Shown here piece after piece: positions 18,154-27,001 of a DNA stretch of 64,000 nt (position 1 is the first letter of the stretch; every line of letters begins with the position of its first letter). The stretch covers positions 26,962 to 90,961 of the forward strand of contig NZ_LLZG01000360.1 of the NCBI RefSeq assembly GCF_001509475.1, given 5' to 3'. Made by a program: the position numbers and the translations under genes. Under the pieces are notes generated by a model. It saw nothing but the letters and a program-made list of their open reading frames with translations. It was not told the DNA's origin and made no database searches. The DNA comes from Streptomyces regalis (GTDB lineage: Bacteria > Actinomycetota > Actinomycetes > Streptomycetales > Streptomycetaceae).

Positions 18154-19599
18154 CTAGTTCGCGAGTGCCGCCTCCATCACCTTCTTGGCCACGGGGGCGG
18201 CCAGCCCGTTGCCGCTGACCTCCGACCGCGCCGCGTTCGACTGCTCCACGACCACCGCCACGGCGACCTCCTTGCCGTCGGCCTTCCCGTAGGAGGTGAA
18301 CCAGGCGTACGGCGTCTTGCTGTTGTTCTCGCCGTGCTGGGCCGTGCCCGTCTTGCCGCCCACCGTCGCGCCCGAGATCTGCGCGTTCGTGCCCGTGCCC
18401 TTCTCGACGACCGTCTGCATGGCCGACTGGAGCTGCTCGGCGGTGTCGGAGCTGATGATCTCCTCGGTCCCGGCGCTGTCGTCGTAGTTCTCCAGAACGT
18501 CGCCGCCGCCGTCGGTGATCTGGGACACCATGTGCGGCGAGACCAGCTTGCCGTCGTTGGCTATGGCCGCCGACACCATGGCCATCTGCAGCGGGGTCGC
18601 GGTGACATCGAACTGGCCGATGCCGGACAGCGCGGTCTGCGCCCCGTCCATGCCGGAGGGGTACACGCTGGTGTACGCCCGCACCGGCACGTCCTGCTCC
18701 TCGTCGTTGAAGCCGAACTTCTCGGCCATCGCCCTGACCTTGTCCTGGCCCAGGTCGACGGCCAGGCTCCCGAAGACGTTGTTGCACGAGTACCGAAGGG
18801 CCACCCGGATCGAGGCGTTCTCGCACGGGGCCGACGGGTTCTCGTTGGTCAGCTTGTCGGTCGACTGGGGCAGCGGATACGGGTCCGGGCTGTCCGTCTT
18901 CTCGTCCACCGACGAGTACAGGCCGTCCTCCAGCGCGGCCGCCGCCACCACCAGCTTGAACGTCGAACCCGGCGGCAGCGGCTGGCGCAGCGCGCGGTTC
19001 GTCATCGGCTTGTCGGCGCTCTTGGTCAGCTGCTCCCAGACGTCCTTGTCGCCCGTGGTGATCTTCGACGGGTCGTACGACGGGGTGGAGACGACCGCGA
19101 GGATCTTCCCCGTGGTGGGGTCGATCGCGACGGCGGCGCCCTTGTTGCCGCCGAGGGCGTCGTACGCCGCCTTCTGCACATCCGGGTCGATCGTCGTGAT
19201 CACATTGCCGGGATCGGCCCGCTTGTCGGTGATCGTGTCCATCACGCTCTTGAGGCGGTTGTCGCTGCCGTCGAGCAGGTCCTGGTAGATGCCCTCCAAC
19301 TGGGTGGCTCCGTACGCCTGCGAGCTGTAGCCGGTCACCGCCGCGTACAGCGCGCCGTCGGTGTACGTCCGCTTGTACGCGAGGTCACCGCTCTTCGTCG
19401 GCGCCGAGCCGGTGATGGCTTCGCCGCCCACGACGATGTTGCCGAGCGGCTCGCTGTACAGCGCGATCGTGTTCCGCCGGTTGTCCTTGTCGTTCGCGAG
19501 TGCCTGGCCTTCGTAGAACTGCACCCAGGTCGCCCTGACCAGCAGAGCGAACACCAGCAGCAGCGCGAAGACGGACGCCCGCCTGATCGTCTTGTTCAT
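18154..19599 (-). CDS. class B penicillin-binding protein (PbpA-like transpeptidase)
   Basis: 481 residues with one N-terminal membrane anchor (ASVFALLLVFALLVRATWV). The dimerisation-like region is around 40-130, and the transpeptidase domain around 150-481. The three active-site motifs are S212TFK, S271CN and K416TG. It should cross-link peptidoglycan in the periplasmic space. Unlike the usual pbpA, which sits beside rodA and serine/threonine kinase genes, this copy stands alone, so it is probably an accessory paralogue. A two-component system follows upstream on the same strand with a 54-base gap. Confidence 0.9.
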   Translation of the reverse strand: MNKTIRRASVFALLLVFALLVRATWVQFYEGQALANDKDNRRNTIALYSEPLGNIVVGGEAITGSAPTKSGDLAYKRTYTDGALYAAVTGYSSQAYGATQLEGIYQDLLDGSDNRLKSVMDTITDKRADPGNVITTIDPDVQKAAYDALGGNKGAAVAIDPTTGKILAVVSTPSYDPSKITTGDKDVWEQLTKSADKPMTNRALRQPLPPGSTFKLVVAAAALEDGLYSSVDEKTDSPDPYPLPQSTDKLTNENPSAPCENASIRVALRYSCNNVFGSLAVDLGQDKVRAMAEKFGFNDEEQDVPVRAYTSVYPSGMDGAQTALSGIGQFDVTATPLQMAMVSAAIANDGKLVSPHMVSQITDGGGDVLENYDDSAGTEEIISSDTAEQLQSAMQTVVEKGTGTNAQISGATVGGKTGTAQHGENNSKTPYAWFTSYGKADGKEVAVAVVVEQSNAARSEVSGNGLAAPVAKKVMEAALAN

Positions 19600-19653
19600 C
19601 CCGCTCAGGGAGACGATCAGGATGGGGCGGAACGTTCCCTTCCGCCTGTTTTC

Positions 19654-20313
19654 TCATCGCGCGTTCATGAAGCCCGCCTCGTACGCGGCGATCACGGCCT
19701 GCGTGCGGTCCCGGGTCCCGGTCTTCGCCAGCACCGCCGCGACGTGCGACTTCACGGTGGCCGGACCGACCTCCATGCGCCGCGCGATCTCCGCGTTGGT
19801 CAGCCCGGCCGCCATCAGCCGCAGCACCTCGCTCTCCCGGCCGGTGAGCTTCGCCACCCAGGCCGGCGGCGCGGGGTGCACGCGCGCGTGCTCGGTCGCC
19901 AGCGCCCGTACGGCCGACGGGAACAGCAACGTGTCGCTGTGCGCGACCAGCCGTACGGCCTGGACCAGCGCATCGGCGTCCGACCGCTTCAGCAGGAACC
20001 CGGCGGCGCCGGCGCGCAGGGCGTCGTACACGTAGGAGTCGTTCTCGAAGGTGGTCACGACGACGATCCGGGGCGGCTCGTCGAGGGTGGCGAGGATCTG
20101 CTCGGTGGCCCGGATACCGTCGATCTCCGGCATCCGTACGTCCATGAGCACGACGTCCGGCCGCCGCTCCCGCACGGCGGACACGGCCTCGGCTCCGGTC
20201 GCCGCCTCGCCGACGACCTCCATGTCCGGCTCGGCCGAGAGGATGGCGCGCAGGGCGGTGCGGACCATGCGCTCGTCGTCGGCGAGGACGATGCGGATCG
20301 GGGGGCGGGTCAT
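19654..20313 (-). CDS. NarL/FixJ-type response regulator
   Basis: 219 residues from ATG 20313, which overlaps the kinase stop by four bases. The receiver domain (about 6-120) has ADDERMVR acidic residues, the phospho-acceptor VLMDVRMPEIDG and the KRSDADALV lysine. The LuxR-type helix-turn-helix is near 150-210 (LTGRESEVLRLMAAGLTNAEIARRMEVGPATVKSHVAAVLAK). It is the output partner of the kinase gene immediately upstream. Targets are unknown; the adjacent membrane protein gene and the penicillin-binding protein gene are candidates by position. Confidence 0.93.
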   Translation of the reverse strand: MTRPPIRIVLADDERMVRTALRAILSAEPDMEVVGEAATGAEAVSAVRERRPDVVLMDVRMPEIDGIRATEQILATLDEPPRIVVVTTFENDSYVYDALRAGAAGFLLKRSDADALVQAVRLVAHSDTLLFPSAVRALATEHARVHPAPPAWVAKLTGRESEVLRLMAAGLTNAEIARRMEVGPATVKSHVAAVLAKTGTRDRTQAVIAAYEAGFMNAR

Positions 20314-21569
20314 ACCGGTCCTCTCATGGGCAGTCGTACGTGCAGCCGCCAGATGCCGTCCGCCGGCCCCGCCTCCGTCGTGCCGCCCAGCAGGCGCGTG
20401 CGGTCGGCGATGCCCCGCAGGCCGTGACCGCCACCGGGGCGGCAGACGGGGGAGGGGCCCAGGGGGTTCTCGACGGTGATCTCCAGTCGGCTGTCGGCGA
20501 TCTCGATCCGCAGGGTCACCGTGACCTTCCCGCCTGCGTGCTTGAGGACGTTGCTCAACCCCTCCTGCACGATGCGATAGGCCTCCCGGGACAGGACCGG
20601 AGGCAGCGCCTCGGGGTCGGCGGCGACCGTGGCCGTGACGCGCAGCCCGCACGCGCGCGTGCGGCGCAGCAGGCCGTCGAGGTCGGCGGCGAGGGTGGGC
20701 GCCGGGGCCGTACCGGGTGCGTCGCCGTCTCTCAACACGCCCAGGACGGCGTCCAGTTCACCGACCGTGCGCCGGGTGGTGTCCTCGATCGCGGCGAGGG
20801 CCTCACGGACGAACTCCGGGTCGCTGTCGAGGACTCGGCGGGCCGCGCTCGCCTGGAGGGTGACGGCGCTCAGGGCGTGGCCGACAGAGTCGTGCAGCTC
20901 GCGCGCGAGCCGGTTGCGCACGGCGAGGTCGGCGGCGCGTGCCTCGGCCGCCGCGAGCCGGTCCTCGGGCGTGGGCCCGAGCAGCGCGGGCGCCCAGCGG
21001 GCGAGGAGCGCGCCGGAGACGGCCGCGCACGCCGCGAGCGCGGCCAGGATCGCCACGCCCGCGACCGGCGCGAGCGCGAACACCCACGTGTGGTCGAGCG
21101 CGGCGGGCAGCTCGAGCCAACCGCGGTTCAGGACGGCGATGACCGGTAGGGCGACGAGGAAGCCGGCGAACGGCGGCACCGCGAGCGACATCCCCGCGAT
21201 GATCCCGCCGAACCCGAGGTGCAGCGTGAACCAGGCCGCCGTACGGCCCTTCGCCGCCCGCGTCCGGGCGGGGCCGTAGGCAAGCCGGTCCGGGTCGACG
21301 CCGCACAGCCAGCGCACGGCGCCCGACTCCAGCGGCCGGGTCAGCGGGAACAGCGAGGTGAGCGCGGCGAGAGGCAACCCGACGCCGAAGGAGAGGAGTT
21401 GGAGCGGGAAATCGTTGAAGGCGTACCGGGAGTCGGTCGCCGGGCCGATGATGGTCTCGCCGACCAAGACGTACGGCATGGCGAGCGCGCCGCCGAGGAT
21501 CAGATGGATCCAGCGCCGGCGCGCCCGCCGCCCGAACAGCAGCCGGAGGAACCGCAGATGTCCGCTCAC
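20310..21569 (-). CDS. sensor histidine kinase (HisKA_3 type)
   Basis: 419 residues. The N-terminal half holds about five to six hydrophobic segments with little extracellular domain. The dimerisation and phospho-acceptor motif NRLARELHDSVGHALSAVTLQA follows near residue 220, then the HATPase part (EGLSNVLKHAGGKVTVTLRIE and GGGHGLRGIADR). It should phosphorylate the response regulator encoded downstream. It overlaps both neighbours by four bases, so the three genes form one coupled operon. The signal is unknown; the small sensory part suggests a membrane-state signal or sensing through the coupled membrane protein. Confidence 0.93.
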   Translation of the reverse strand: MSGHLRFLRLLFGRRARRRWIHLILGGALAMPYVLVGETIIGPATDSRYAFNDFPLQLLSFGVGLPLAALTSLFPLTRPLESGAVRWLCGVDPDRLAYGPARTRAAKGRTAAWFTLHLGFGGIIAGMSLAVPPFAGFLVALPVIAVLNRGWLELPAALDHTWVFALAPVAGVAILAALAACAAVSGALLARWAPALLGPTPEDRLAAAEARAADLAVRNRLARELHDSVGHALSAVTLQASAARRVLDSDPEFVREALAAIEDTTRRTVGELDAVLGVLRDGDAPGTAPAPTLAADLDGLLRRTRACGLRVTATVAADPEALPPVLSREAYRIVQEGLSNVLKHAGGKVTVTLRIEIADSRLEITVENPLGPSPVCRPGGGHGLRGIADRTRLLGGTTEAGPADGIWRLHVRLPMRGPV

Positions 21570-22573
21570 GCCGGCCGCTTCACCGCGGAACGCTCTGCCA
21601 GGAAGTAGGCGCCGACGGTGGCGACCAGGATGCCGACGATCATCTGGCCAGCGTAGGTCAGGCTCATCAGCGGTGTGGCCCGGCCGGCGATGTCGTCCGG
21701 CCCACCCAGCGAGGCCAGCGCCAGCCAGCCGCCCCAGCAGGTGACGGCACCCGAGCCGACCCAGGCCAGGGTGAGCGGCACCTTGACGGGCAGGGCCCGG
21801 CCGAGGCGGAAGGCGAGCATGCAGCCGCCGGTGACGGCGGCGAGGAGGAAGACGGCGTACACGGTCTCCAGGGTGTAGAAGTCACTGGTCCGCTCCGTCA
21901 CCCGGCCTTCGCTCATCCCCGCCGTCGCACCGCAGGCCCACAGCAGGTGCATGGTGAGCGGGAACAGCGCCAGGATCCCCGCGGCGACGGCGCTCACCCG
22001 CTGGGCGGCCCCGATGACACCCACCGGCAGCTCCCACACCAGACCCCGCCACAGATGCCCCCACCGGTCCCGGGCATACAGCGCGAACAGTGTGCCCAGG
22101 GCGATCCCCTGCGCGATGAACCCGCTGTACACGACCCCGAACACCCACTCGTCCAGGAAGGCTTCACCGCCGCCCGAGCTCGTCTTCGTGCTGCCCCCGA
22201 GGGCCCGCACCACGAGTTGCAGCGGGAACCCGGTCATGATCGGGGTGAGCAGCCCGGTGGCGACCCACACCGGGAACGCCAGCAGCCACGCGGGCACCCG
22301 GAGCCCCCAGGGCCTGGTCAGCACCAGCGCGAGCACGATCACCGCACTGTCCAGCAGCACCGAGATGCTGTTGACGACCGCCATGGACACCCGGTGGTCC
22401 AGCAGCCCGCTGTCCTCGGGGATCCCGATGTGGCTCCCGGCGACCCACGCGATCTTGAGCGAGAGATACGGCACGCAGGAGACGACGGCGACGGCGCGCA
22501 GGATCCAACGGGTCCGGCTGAGCGGGGCGGAAGCGCCGACGACGGGGCCGGCGGGAGCGAGTGACTGCGTCAT
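21566..22573 (-). CDS. polytopic membrane protein coupled to two-component system
   Basis: 335 residues with about eight hydrophobic segments (for example WILRAVAVVSCVPYLSLKIAW, VLLDSAVIVLALVLT and TPLMSLTYAGQMIVGILVATV). I do not recognise the family. It is the first gene of the operon and overlaps the kinase start by four bases, so it may modulate sensing by the kinase or be a membrane function controlled with it. No catalytic motif is visible. Confidence 0.75.
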   Translation of the reverse strand: MTQSLAPAGPVVGASAPLSRTRWILRAVAVVSCVPYLSLKIAWVAGSHIGIPEDSGLLDHRVSMAVVNSISVLLDSAVIVLALVLTRPWGLRVPAWLLAFPVWVATGLLTPIMTGFPLQLVVRALGGSTKTSSGGGEAFLDEWVFGVVYSGFIAQGIALGTLFALYARDRWGHLWRGLVWELPVGVIGAAQRVSAVAAGILALFPLTMHLLWACGATAGMSEGRVTERTSDFYTLETVYAVFLLAAVTGGCMLAFRLGRALPVKVPLTLAWVGSGAVTCWGGWLALASLGGPDDIAGRATPLMSLTYAGQMIVGILVATVGAYFLAERSAVKRPA

Positions 22574-23238
22574 GCGTCCACGCTCCCGCGCCCACCTCGG
22601 AGGGCACCTCCTGCGCGCCGACGATCTGTCTCCCTCGGACGGGGGAGACGGGGATCAGCCCTTCAGGGTCAGGACCAGTTCGTCGATCTCCCTGCCCCGG
22701 GCGTTCGCGAAGCCCGTCGCCCTCGGAGCCCTCGGCGAGGCTGGTCTTGTTTCGCATGGACCGTCAACTGCCGCCGGAGGCACCGCTGTTACGGCACGTT
22801 CCGGCCACGTGGCAGACGTACTTGCCCATGACCGGTCCGTCCGCACAGCCGACCACGTCCATGATCCGCTGACAGTCCTCGGGCCGGCGTCCGAGTCGAG
22901 GCCGCGTTCACGGTGCGGGACCAGCAGCACCGTACGGCCTGCGACCTGGCCTGCGGAGGGAGACCGCGCCGCTTCCTTCGTGGCCTCGACGTGCAGTTGC
23001 TCGGCCGGCCGGCGCGCGACCGCTCGGCGATGGCCAACTCCTCCGGTTCAGCCCGACGGGCAGTGATCAGTTCTGGCAGGCCCGGTTCCACGTCCTCGGC
23101 CACCTCGCGCCCCCCACATCGGCGAACCCGCGAATCCGTGACCGTCGACGCGTCAGACGATCTTGAGCTCCGGCAACCGCCGCGACCAGCACGGCGCGAG
23201 CGAGGGCGAGCCGGCCGATGGCTGGGCGGTCGGGACTG
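22574..23238. other. gene-poor stretch with possible decayed coding remnant
   Basis: There is no convincing intact gene in 665 bases. On the minus strand, coding-like pieces appear in successive frames: one at about 23070-23240, one (LPELITARRAEPEELAIAERS) at about 23000-23100, and another (LHVEATKEAARSPSAG) near 22950-23000. This looks like a gene broken by several frameshifts. I cannot name the ancestor. Near 22630 an inverted pair (GTCTCCC / GGGAGAC) could be a weak hairpin. Confidence 0.35.
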
Positions 23239-23745
23239 TCATCGATCACCGTGCGCCTCGGCCGGGCCCCGGTCTCGGCGGACGAGGGCGCGGCGGGCGG
23301 CGCGGTCCACCATCATCAGGCCCCGGGAGCGGCCCAGCGGGCGCAGCGCTCGCTGGAAGGGCGTGGACCAGGGCTGGCGCAGACCGCCGAGCACCGCGAA
23401 CCGGGTTCCGGAGCCCTCCGAGACGGCCGCCATGCCGCCCACCACATAGCGGCTCTGCATGAGACACCACCCGGTCTGCAGCAGGACGTCGAAGCGGGCT
23501 CTGTGCCCCAAGGGGCCGTACGCCCAGGCCAGCTGCCGGTCCTCGGAGGTCGGGTAACAGCGGAACGCGCGCAGCGTCGGGACCAGATGGGGCAGTTCGT
23601 GCTCCAGGTCGCCGGCGACGGCCCACACCTCCGTGAACGGCAGGTCCAGGTGGGCGTCCGCGTACATGACGGCGTGCAGTCCCCCCGCCAGGACGCGCAG
23701 ACGCCGGACCGGGTCGAGTTCGGCCGTCGGCCAGTTGGAGTTCAT
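23239..23745 (-). CDS. SRPBCC-like small protein paired with sigma factor (copy 1)
   Basis: 168 residues from ATG 23745, which overlaps the sigma factor stop as ATGA; GTG 23754 is a possible longer start. Length, the opening NWPTAELDPVRRLRVLAG and the pattern LDLPFTEVWAVAGDLEHELPHLV then GWCLMQSRYVVGGMAA suggest a START/SRPBCC-type ligand-binding fold, but this is inferred from pattern only. It has a clear paralogue at 26978-27481, also next to a sigma factor. No catalytic residues are evident. A sensory or accessory role with the sigma factor is a reasonable guess. Confidence 0.65.
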   Translation of the reverse strand: MNSNWPTAELDPVRRLRVLAGGLHAVMYADAHLDLPFTEVWAVAGDLEHELPHLVPTLRAFRCYPTSEDRQLAWAYGPLGHRARFDVLLQTGWCLMQSRYVVGGMAAVSEGSGTRFAVLGGLRQPWSTPFQRALRPLGRSRGLMMVDRAARRALVRRDRGPAEAHGDR

Positions 23746-24308
23746 CGCGGCCACGCCTTTCGGAAGCTGTGTCGGGCCCGGTGCAGACGGGACTTCATCG
23801 TGCCCGAGGAGATGTTGAGGATTTCACTCGCCGACCGCTCGTCCAGGCCTTCCAGTTCCCGCAGAACCAGGACCGCGCGGTGTTCGGTGGACATGCGCCG
23901 CAGGACGTCCCGTACGTCCACGGCGAGTTCGGGGCTGCGCGGCCAGGCGATGTCGTCGAACTCGCACACCGGCGTCTCACGCTCCGCCCTGCGCGCCACG
24001 CGCACCGCCTCCCGCACGGTGATCGTGCGCACCCAGGCATACAGGGCGCGCGGATCCTGGAGCCGGGGCAGCCCCTGGAAGACCGCGATCAGCGCCTCCT
24101 GGACGGCGTCGGCGCTGTTGTTGAGGGCGATCGGCCGGCACAGCCTGCTGACATACGGGGTGAGCAGGCTCAGCAGGTCGTTGAGAGCCATCGCGTCACC
24201 GGACTGGGCAGTCCGGACAAGGGGGGCTGCCGCGGCCCACGGGTCCTCCTGGGCGACCTGCGGGGGAGCCGGGTCCTGTCGCAGGGTGCCCGCTCGAGCC
24301 GTGTTCAT
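23742..24308 (-). CDS. ECF-like RNA polymerase sigma factor (copy 1)
   Basis: 188 residues from ATG 24308, behind a strong GGAGGAGAA site. Region 2 is NDLLSLLTPYVSRLCRPIALNNSADAVQEALIAVF, with a region 2.4-like ALYAWVRTITVREAVRVARR. Region 4 is STEHRAVLVLRELEGLDERSASEILNISSGTMKSRLHRARHSF. It is coupled to the SRPBCC-like gene and divergent from the carboxylesterase. A GGAGTGCCT element with a properly spaced TCCTCC lies 81-102 bases upstream, close to the motif found before other units of the cluster. It is therefore a good candidate for the cluster's own sigma factor with autoregulation (inference). Confidence 0.85.
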   Translation of the reverse strand: MNTARAGTLRQDPAPPQVAQEDPWAAAAPLVRTAQSGDAMALNDLLSLLTPYVSRLCRPIALNNSADAVQEALIAVFQGLPRLQDPRALYAWVRTITVREAVRVARRAERETPVCEFDDIAWPRSPELAVDVRDVLRRMSTEHRAVLVLRELEGLDERSASEILNISSGTMKSRLHRARHSFRKAWPR

Positions 24309-24383
24309 CTGCTGTTCTCCTCCCTTGCTCGGCGACGCTCCAGCGGCACCAAGGCGGCGTCGGTGTGGGAGCTTCGGTGGGAA

Positions 24384-24410
24384 GGAGGAGCGGCAGCGGC
24401 CAGGCACTCC
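24384..24410 (-). promoter_or_regulatory. candidate sigma-specific promoter before sigma gene copy 1
   Basis: On the minus strand, GGAGTGCCT (24410-24402), 12 bases, then TCCTCC (24389-24384), ending 75 bases before the start codon. It matches the three plus-strand sites in 8 of 9 positions of the first box, 4 of 6 of the second, and exactly in spacing. Confidence 0.5.
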
Positions 24411-24450
24411 CGCATTTCGCGAACTGGCGTGAACTGATGTGGGCGGCCGG

Positions 24451-24477
24451 GGAGTGCATGGGCTGTCACGCGCCTCT
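24451..24477 (+). promoter_or_regulatory. candidate sigma-specific promoter before carboxylesterase
   Basis: GGAGTGCAT (24451-24459), 12 bases, GCCTCT (24472-24477), 80 bases before the GTG start. Identical boxes with identical spacing occur at 27608 and 33487. The layout resembles an ECF-type -35/-10 pair. Confidence 0.6.
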
Positions 24478-24557
24478 ACTCGGACGTCGGAGATGCCCGC
24501 CGTGGCGGCCTGATACCGGGCCGCCGCGGCATCCGAGCGTGGGAGGAGGAAGGGCAC

Positions 24558-26111
24558 GTGCCGAGGGATTCGCGCGTCGAGGCGCGTACCGAGCGGGGTC
24601 GGGTGTCCGGCCGGATGGAGCCGGTTGACGGACCGAGCGGAGGCTGCGCACGGGTGGCCGCCTTCCGCGGCATCCCGTTCGCGAGACCGCCGTTCGGCGC
24701 CCTGCGGTTCGCCGCGCCCGAGCCGCCCGAGGCGTGGGACGGCGTACGCCGGGCGACGGAGTTCGGTCCGGCGGTGCCGCAGTACGACCGGATGAACCCG
24801 GTGGGCCCGGCCGCGGACAGCGCGGACCCGGCCCCCGACTGCCTGACCGTCAATGTGTGGTCGCCGGACCCCGGCGCGGCCGGACTGCCGGTGATGGTGT
24901 GGTTCTACGGCGGCGCCTATGTCTTCGGGCACGCCGGTGACCCCGTGTACGACGGTTCTCTGCCGGCCGCCGGGGGAGTCGTCGTGGTGACCTTCAACTA
25001 CCGCGTCGGCATGGAGGGGTTCGGGCACATCGCCGGAGCCCCCGCCAACCGGGGCCTGCTCGACCAGATCGCCGCGCTGCGCTGGGTCCAGGAGAACATC
25101 GCCGCGTTCGGGGGCGACCCGGCGCGGGTCACGGTCTTCGGCGAGTCGGCCGGAGCCGGGTCGATAGCGGCGCTGCTGGCCACCGACGCGGCGGCCGGCC
25201 TGCTGCGTCGAGCCGTGGCGCAGAGCGTGCCCGGCTCGTACCTCACCCCGGCCCTCGCAGCCGATGTCGCGTCCGCCGTGGCCGCGCGGCTGGGCCGGGC
25301 CGCCACGGCGGACGCGCTGCGCACGACGGACCCCGCGGCGCTGGTGCGGGCGGCCGAGGAGGTGTTCGCCGACCGGGAGAAGCAGGCGGACCGCTGGGGC
25401 GCCCTGGCCCATGCGGAGACCGTGTTCTCCCCGGTCGTCGACGGCGTGATGCCGGCCTGTGTCCCGTGGGACGCGGTCGAGCGCGGCGCCGCCCGCGGGA
25501 TCGACCTGCTGCTGGGGTGGAATCGCGACGAGTACCGGCTGTTCATGGCCAAGCGGGGCGAGTTCGGCAGGGTGGACGAGCAGCGCGCCGGGTGGGCTCT
25601 GGAGGTCTTCGGCGCCGCGGTGGGCGGCGAGCGCGCCTACCGGGACGCCTGTCCCGGGCTCGGCGCGGAGGAGCTGTATGAGCGGGTGTGCTCCGACTGG
25701 CTGTGCCGGGTGCCCACGCTGCTCCTGCTGGAGGCGCAGGCCGCCGCGGGCGGACGGGCCTTCGCCTACGAACTGGGCTGGCCCGCGCCCGTGTTCGGCG
25801 GCCGGCTCGGCGCCTGCCACGGCCTCGACGTACCGCTCGTCCTCGGCACCCTGGACGCGCCGACGGCCCGGCGGATGCTGGGGCCCGGGCCGTCGGCGGA
25901 GGCGGCGGAGCTGTCCCGCCGGATGCGCGCGGCCTGGGTACGGTTCGCCGAGACCGGGGATCCGGGCTGGCCCGCCTATGGCACGGGCGGCAGGCCGACG
26001 AGGATATACGACCGGAATGACACGCTGGCCGAGGATCCTCTGCGGCCGTCCCGTGAACTCTGGGAAAGAACGGGATTCAAGGTTTTGGGTCTTGAATCTG
26101 CCGATGGATAG
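24558..26111 (+). CDS. type B carboxylesterase (alpha/beta hydrolase)
   Basis: 517 residues from GTG 24558, preceded by GGAGGAGGAAGGG. Family motifs: AAFRGIPFARPP near the N-terminus, EDCLTVNVW-like DCLTVNVWSPD, the oxyanion loop VWFYGGAYVFGH, nucleophile elbow FGESAGAGS, acidic residue near LLLGWNRDEYRLF, and histidine in GACHGLDVPLVLG. No signal peptide, so it is cytoplasmic. It hydrolyses ester or amide bonds; the substrate is unknown. It carries the shared promoter motif upstream and sits between two sigma/SRPBCC pairs, so it likely belongs to the metabolite cluster, perhaps in tailoring or self-protection. Confidence 0.88.
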   Translation: MPRDSRVEARTERGRVSGRMEPVDGPSGGCARVAAFRGIPFARPPFGALRFAAPEPPEAWDGVRRATEFGPAVPQYDRMNPVGPAADSADPAPDCLTVNVWSPDPGAAGLPVMVWFYGGAYVFGHAGDPVYDGSLPAAGGVVVVTFNYRVGMEGFGHIAGAPANRGLLDQIAALRWVQENIAAFGGDPARVTVFGESAGAGSIAALLATDAAAGLLRRAVAQSVPGSYLTPALAADVASAVAARLGRAATADALRTTDPAALVRAAEEVFADREKQADRWGALAHAETVFSPVVDGVMPACVPWDAVERGAARGIDLLLGWNRDEYRLFMAKRGEFGRVDEQRAGWALEVFGAAVGGERAYRDACPGLGAEELYERVCSDWLCRVPTLLLLEAQAAAGGRAFAYELGWPAPVFGGRLGACHGLDVPLVLGTLDAPTARRMLGPGPSAEAAELSRRMRAAWVRFAETGDPGWPAYGTGGRPTRIYDRNDTLAEDPLRPSRELWERTGFKVLGLESADG

Positions 26112-26467
26112 GATCCCGTGACTCTGTGTCGGAGGCGCCGCGCGGACGTGTTCGCCGGTGACGTTCTCCGGTTACTCGTCAGTTGGCCGGGGTGCGCGAT
26201 CTTCAGCCTCCAAGATGCCTGTGCCTTTCCTGTGCCCGGTGCTAGGGTTGCCGACGGTGTGCGTGTGATTTTGAATTCGCCATCGACGGGGGTGTTGCAC
26301 ATGGTTCTGTGCCTTTCCGGGAAATCCGGATTCTGCGATTGCAATGGGAAGCGGTGTCAATACGGGAAGGTCCGGTGCGGTTCGTCGCGGTTGGTGAGTG
26401 CTTTTTCCCGTGGTTTTCCCAATTCCCCTCCCTTTGCATGTGCGGTGGTGCCGGAAGCGGGGATGCG
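26112..26467 (+). promoter_or_regulatory. upstream region of sigma factor copy 2
   Basis: This 356-base stretch is less GC-rich than its surroundings. The sigma frame is open back to ATG 26309, but the upstream residues (PFREIRILRLQWEAV, then FFPWFSQFPSLC) do not look like sigma protein, so it is treated as leader. It must hold the sigma promoter. The shared GGAGTGCAT motif is not present here. Confidence 0.35.
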
Positions 26468-27001
26468 GTGACGGAGGGCAGAGAATCGCGCACGCTGCAC
26501 GACCCCGAGCTGCTGGCCCGTCTGGTCGAGGGGGCCCAGCGCGGCGACGCCCTGGCGATGGACGAACTGCTGGGCATCCTCGCCCCGTACGTCGGCCGGA
26601 TCTGCGGGCCCGTCGCGCTCCAGGACGGCGCGGACGCGACACAGGAGGCGCTCATCGCGGTCTTCCGCAGCATCCGTCAACTCAAGGAGCCGGCCGCCCT
26701 GTTCGGCTGGGTGCGGGCGATCGCGGTGCGTGAGGCACTGAAGTTCACGGGCCGGCGCCGCCGGCAGCCGACGGTGCCCATGGAGTGGGAGGAGGCGCCG
26801 TCCTCCGGAGACCTCCACCTGGCCTCCGACATCGCCGACGCGCTGCAGCGCCTGGCGCCCGAGCACCGGGCGGTGCTGATGCTCCGTCATGTGGAGGGGC
26901 TCAGCGAGCAGGAGGTCTCCGCAGTGCTGGAGATACCCGTGGGGACGGTCAGGTCCAGGTTGTTCCGCGCCCGGCGGTCATTCCGCTCGGCCTGGGGCTG
27001 A
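26468..27001 (+). CDS. ECF-like RNA polymerase sigma factor (copy 2)
   Basis: 177 residues from GTG 26468; ATG 26438 and 26309 are in-frame alternatives. Region 2 is MDELLGILAPYVGRICGPVALQDGADATQEALIAVF with LFGWVRAIAVREALKF. Region 4 is APEHRAVLMLRHVEGLSEQEVSAVLEIPVGTVRSRLFRARRSF. It is roughly half identical to copy 1 and far closer to it than to other sigma factors here. Its 3' end overlaps the convergent SRPBCC-like gene by 24 bases. The arrangement is the same partner pair as copy 1, but with the partner gene inverted. Confidence 0.85.
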   Translation: MTEGRESRTLHDPELLARLVEGAQRGDALAMDELLGILAPYVGRICGPVALQDGADATQEALIAVFRSIRQLKEPAALFGWVRAIAVREALKFTGRRRRQPTVPMEWEEAPSSGDLHLASDIADALQRLAPEHRAVLMLRHVEGLSEQEVSAVLEIPVGTVRSRLFRARRSFRSAWG

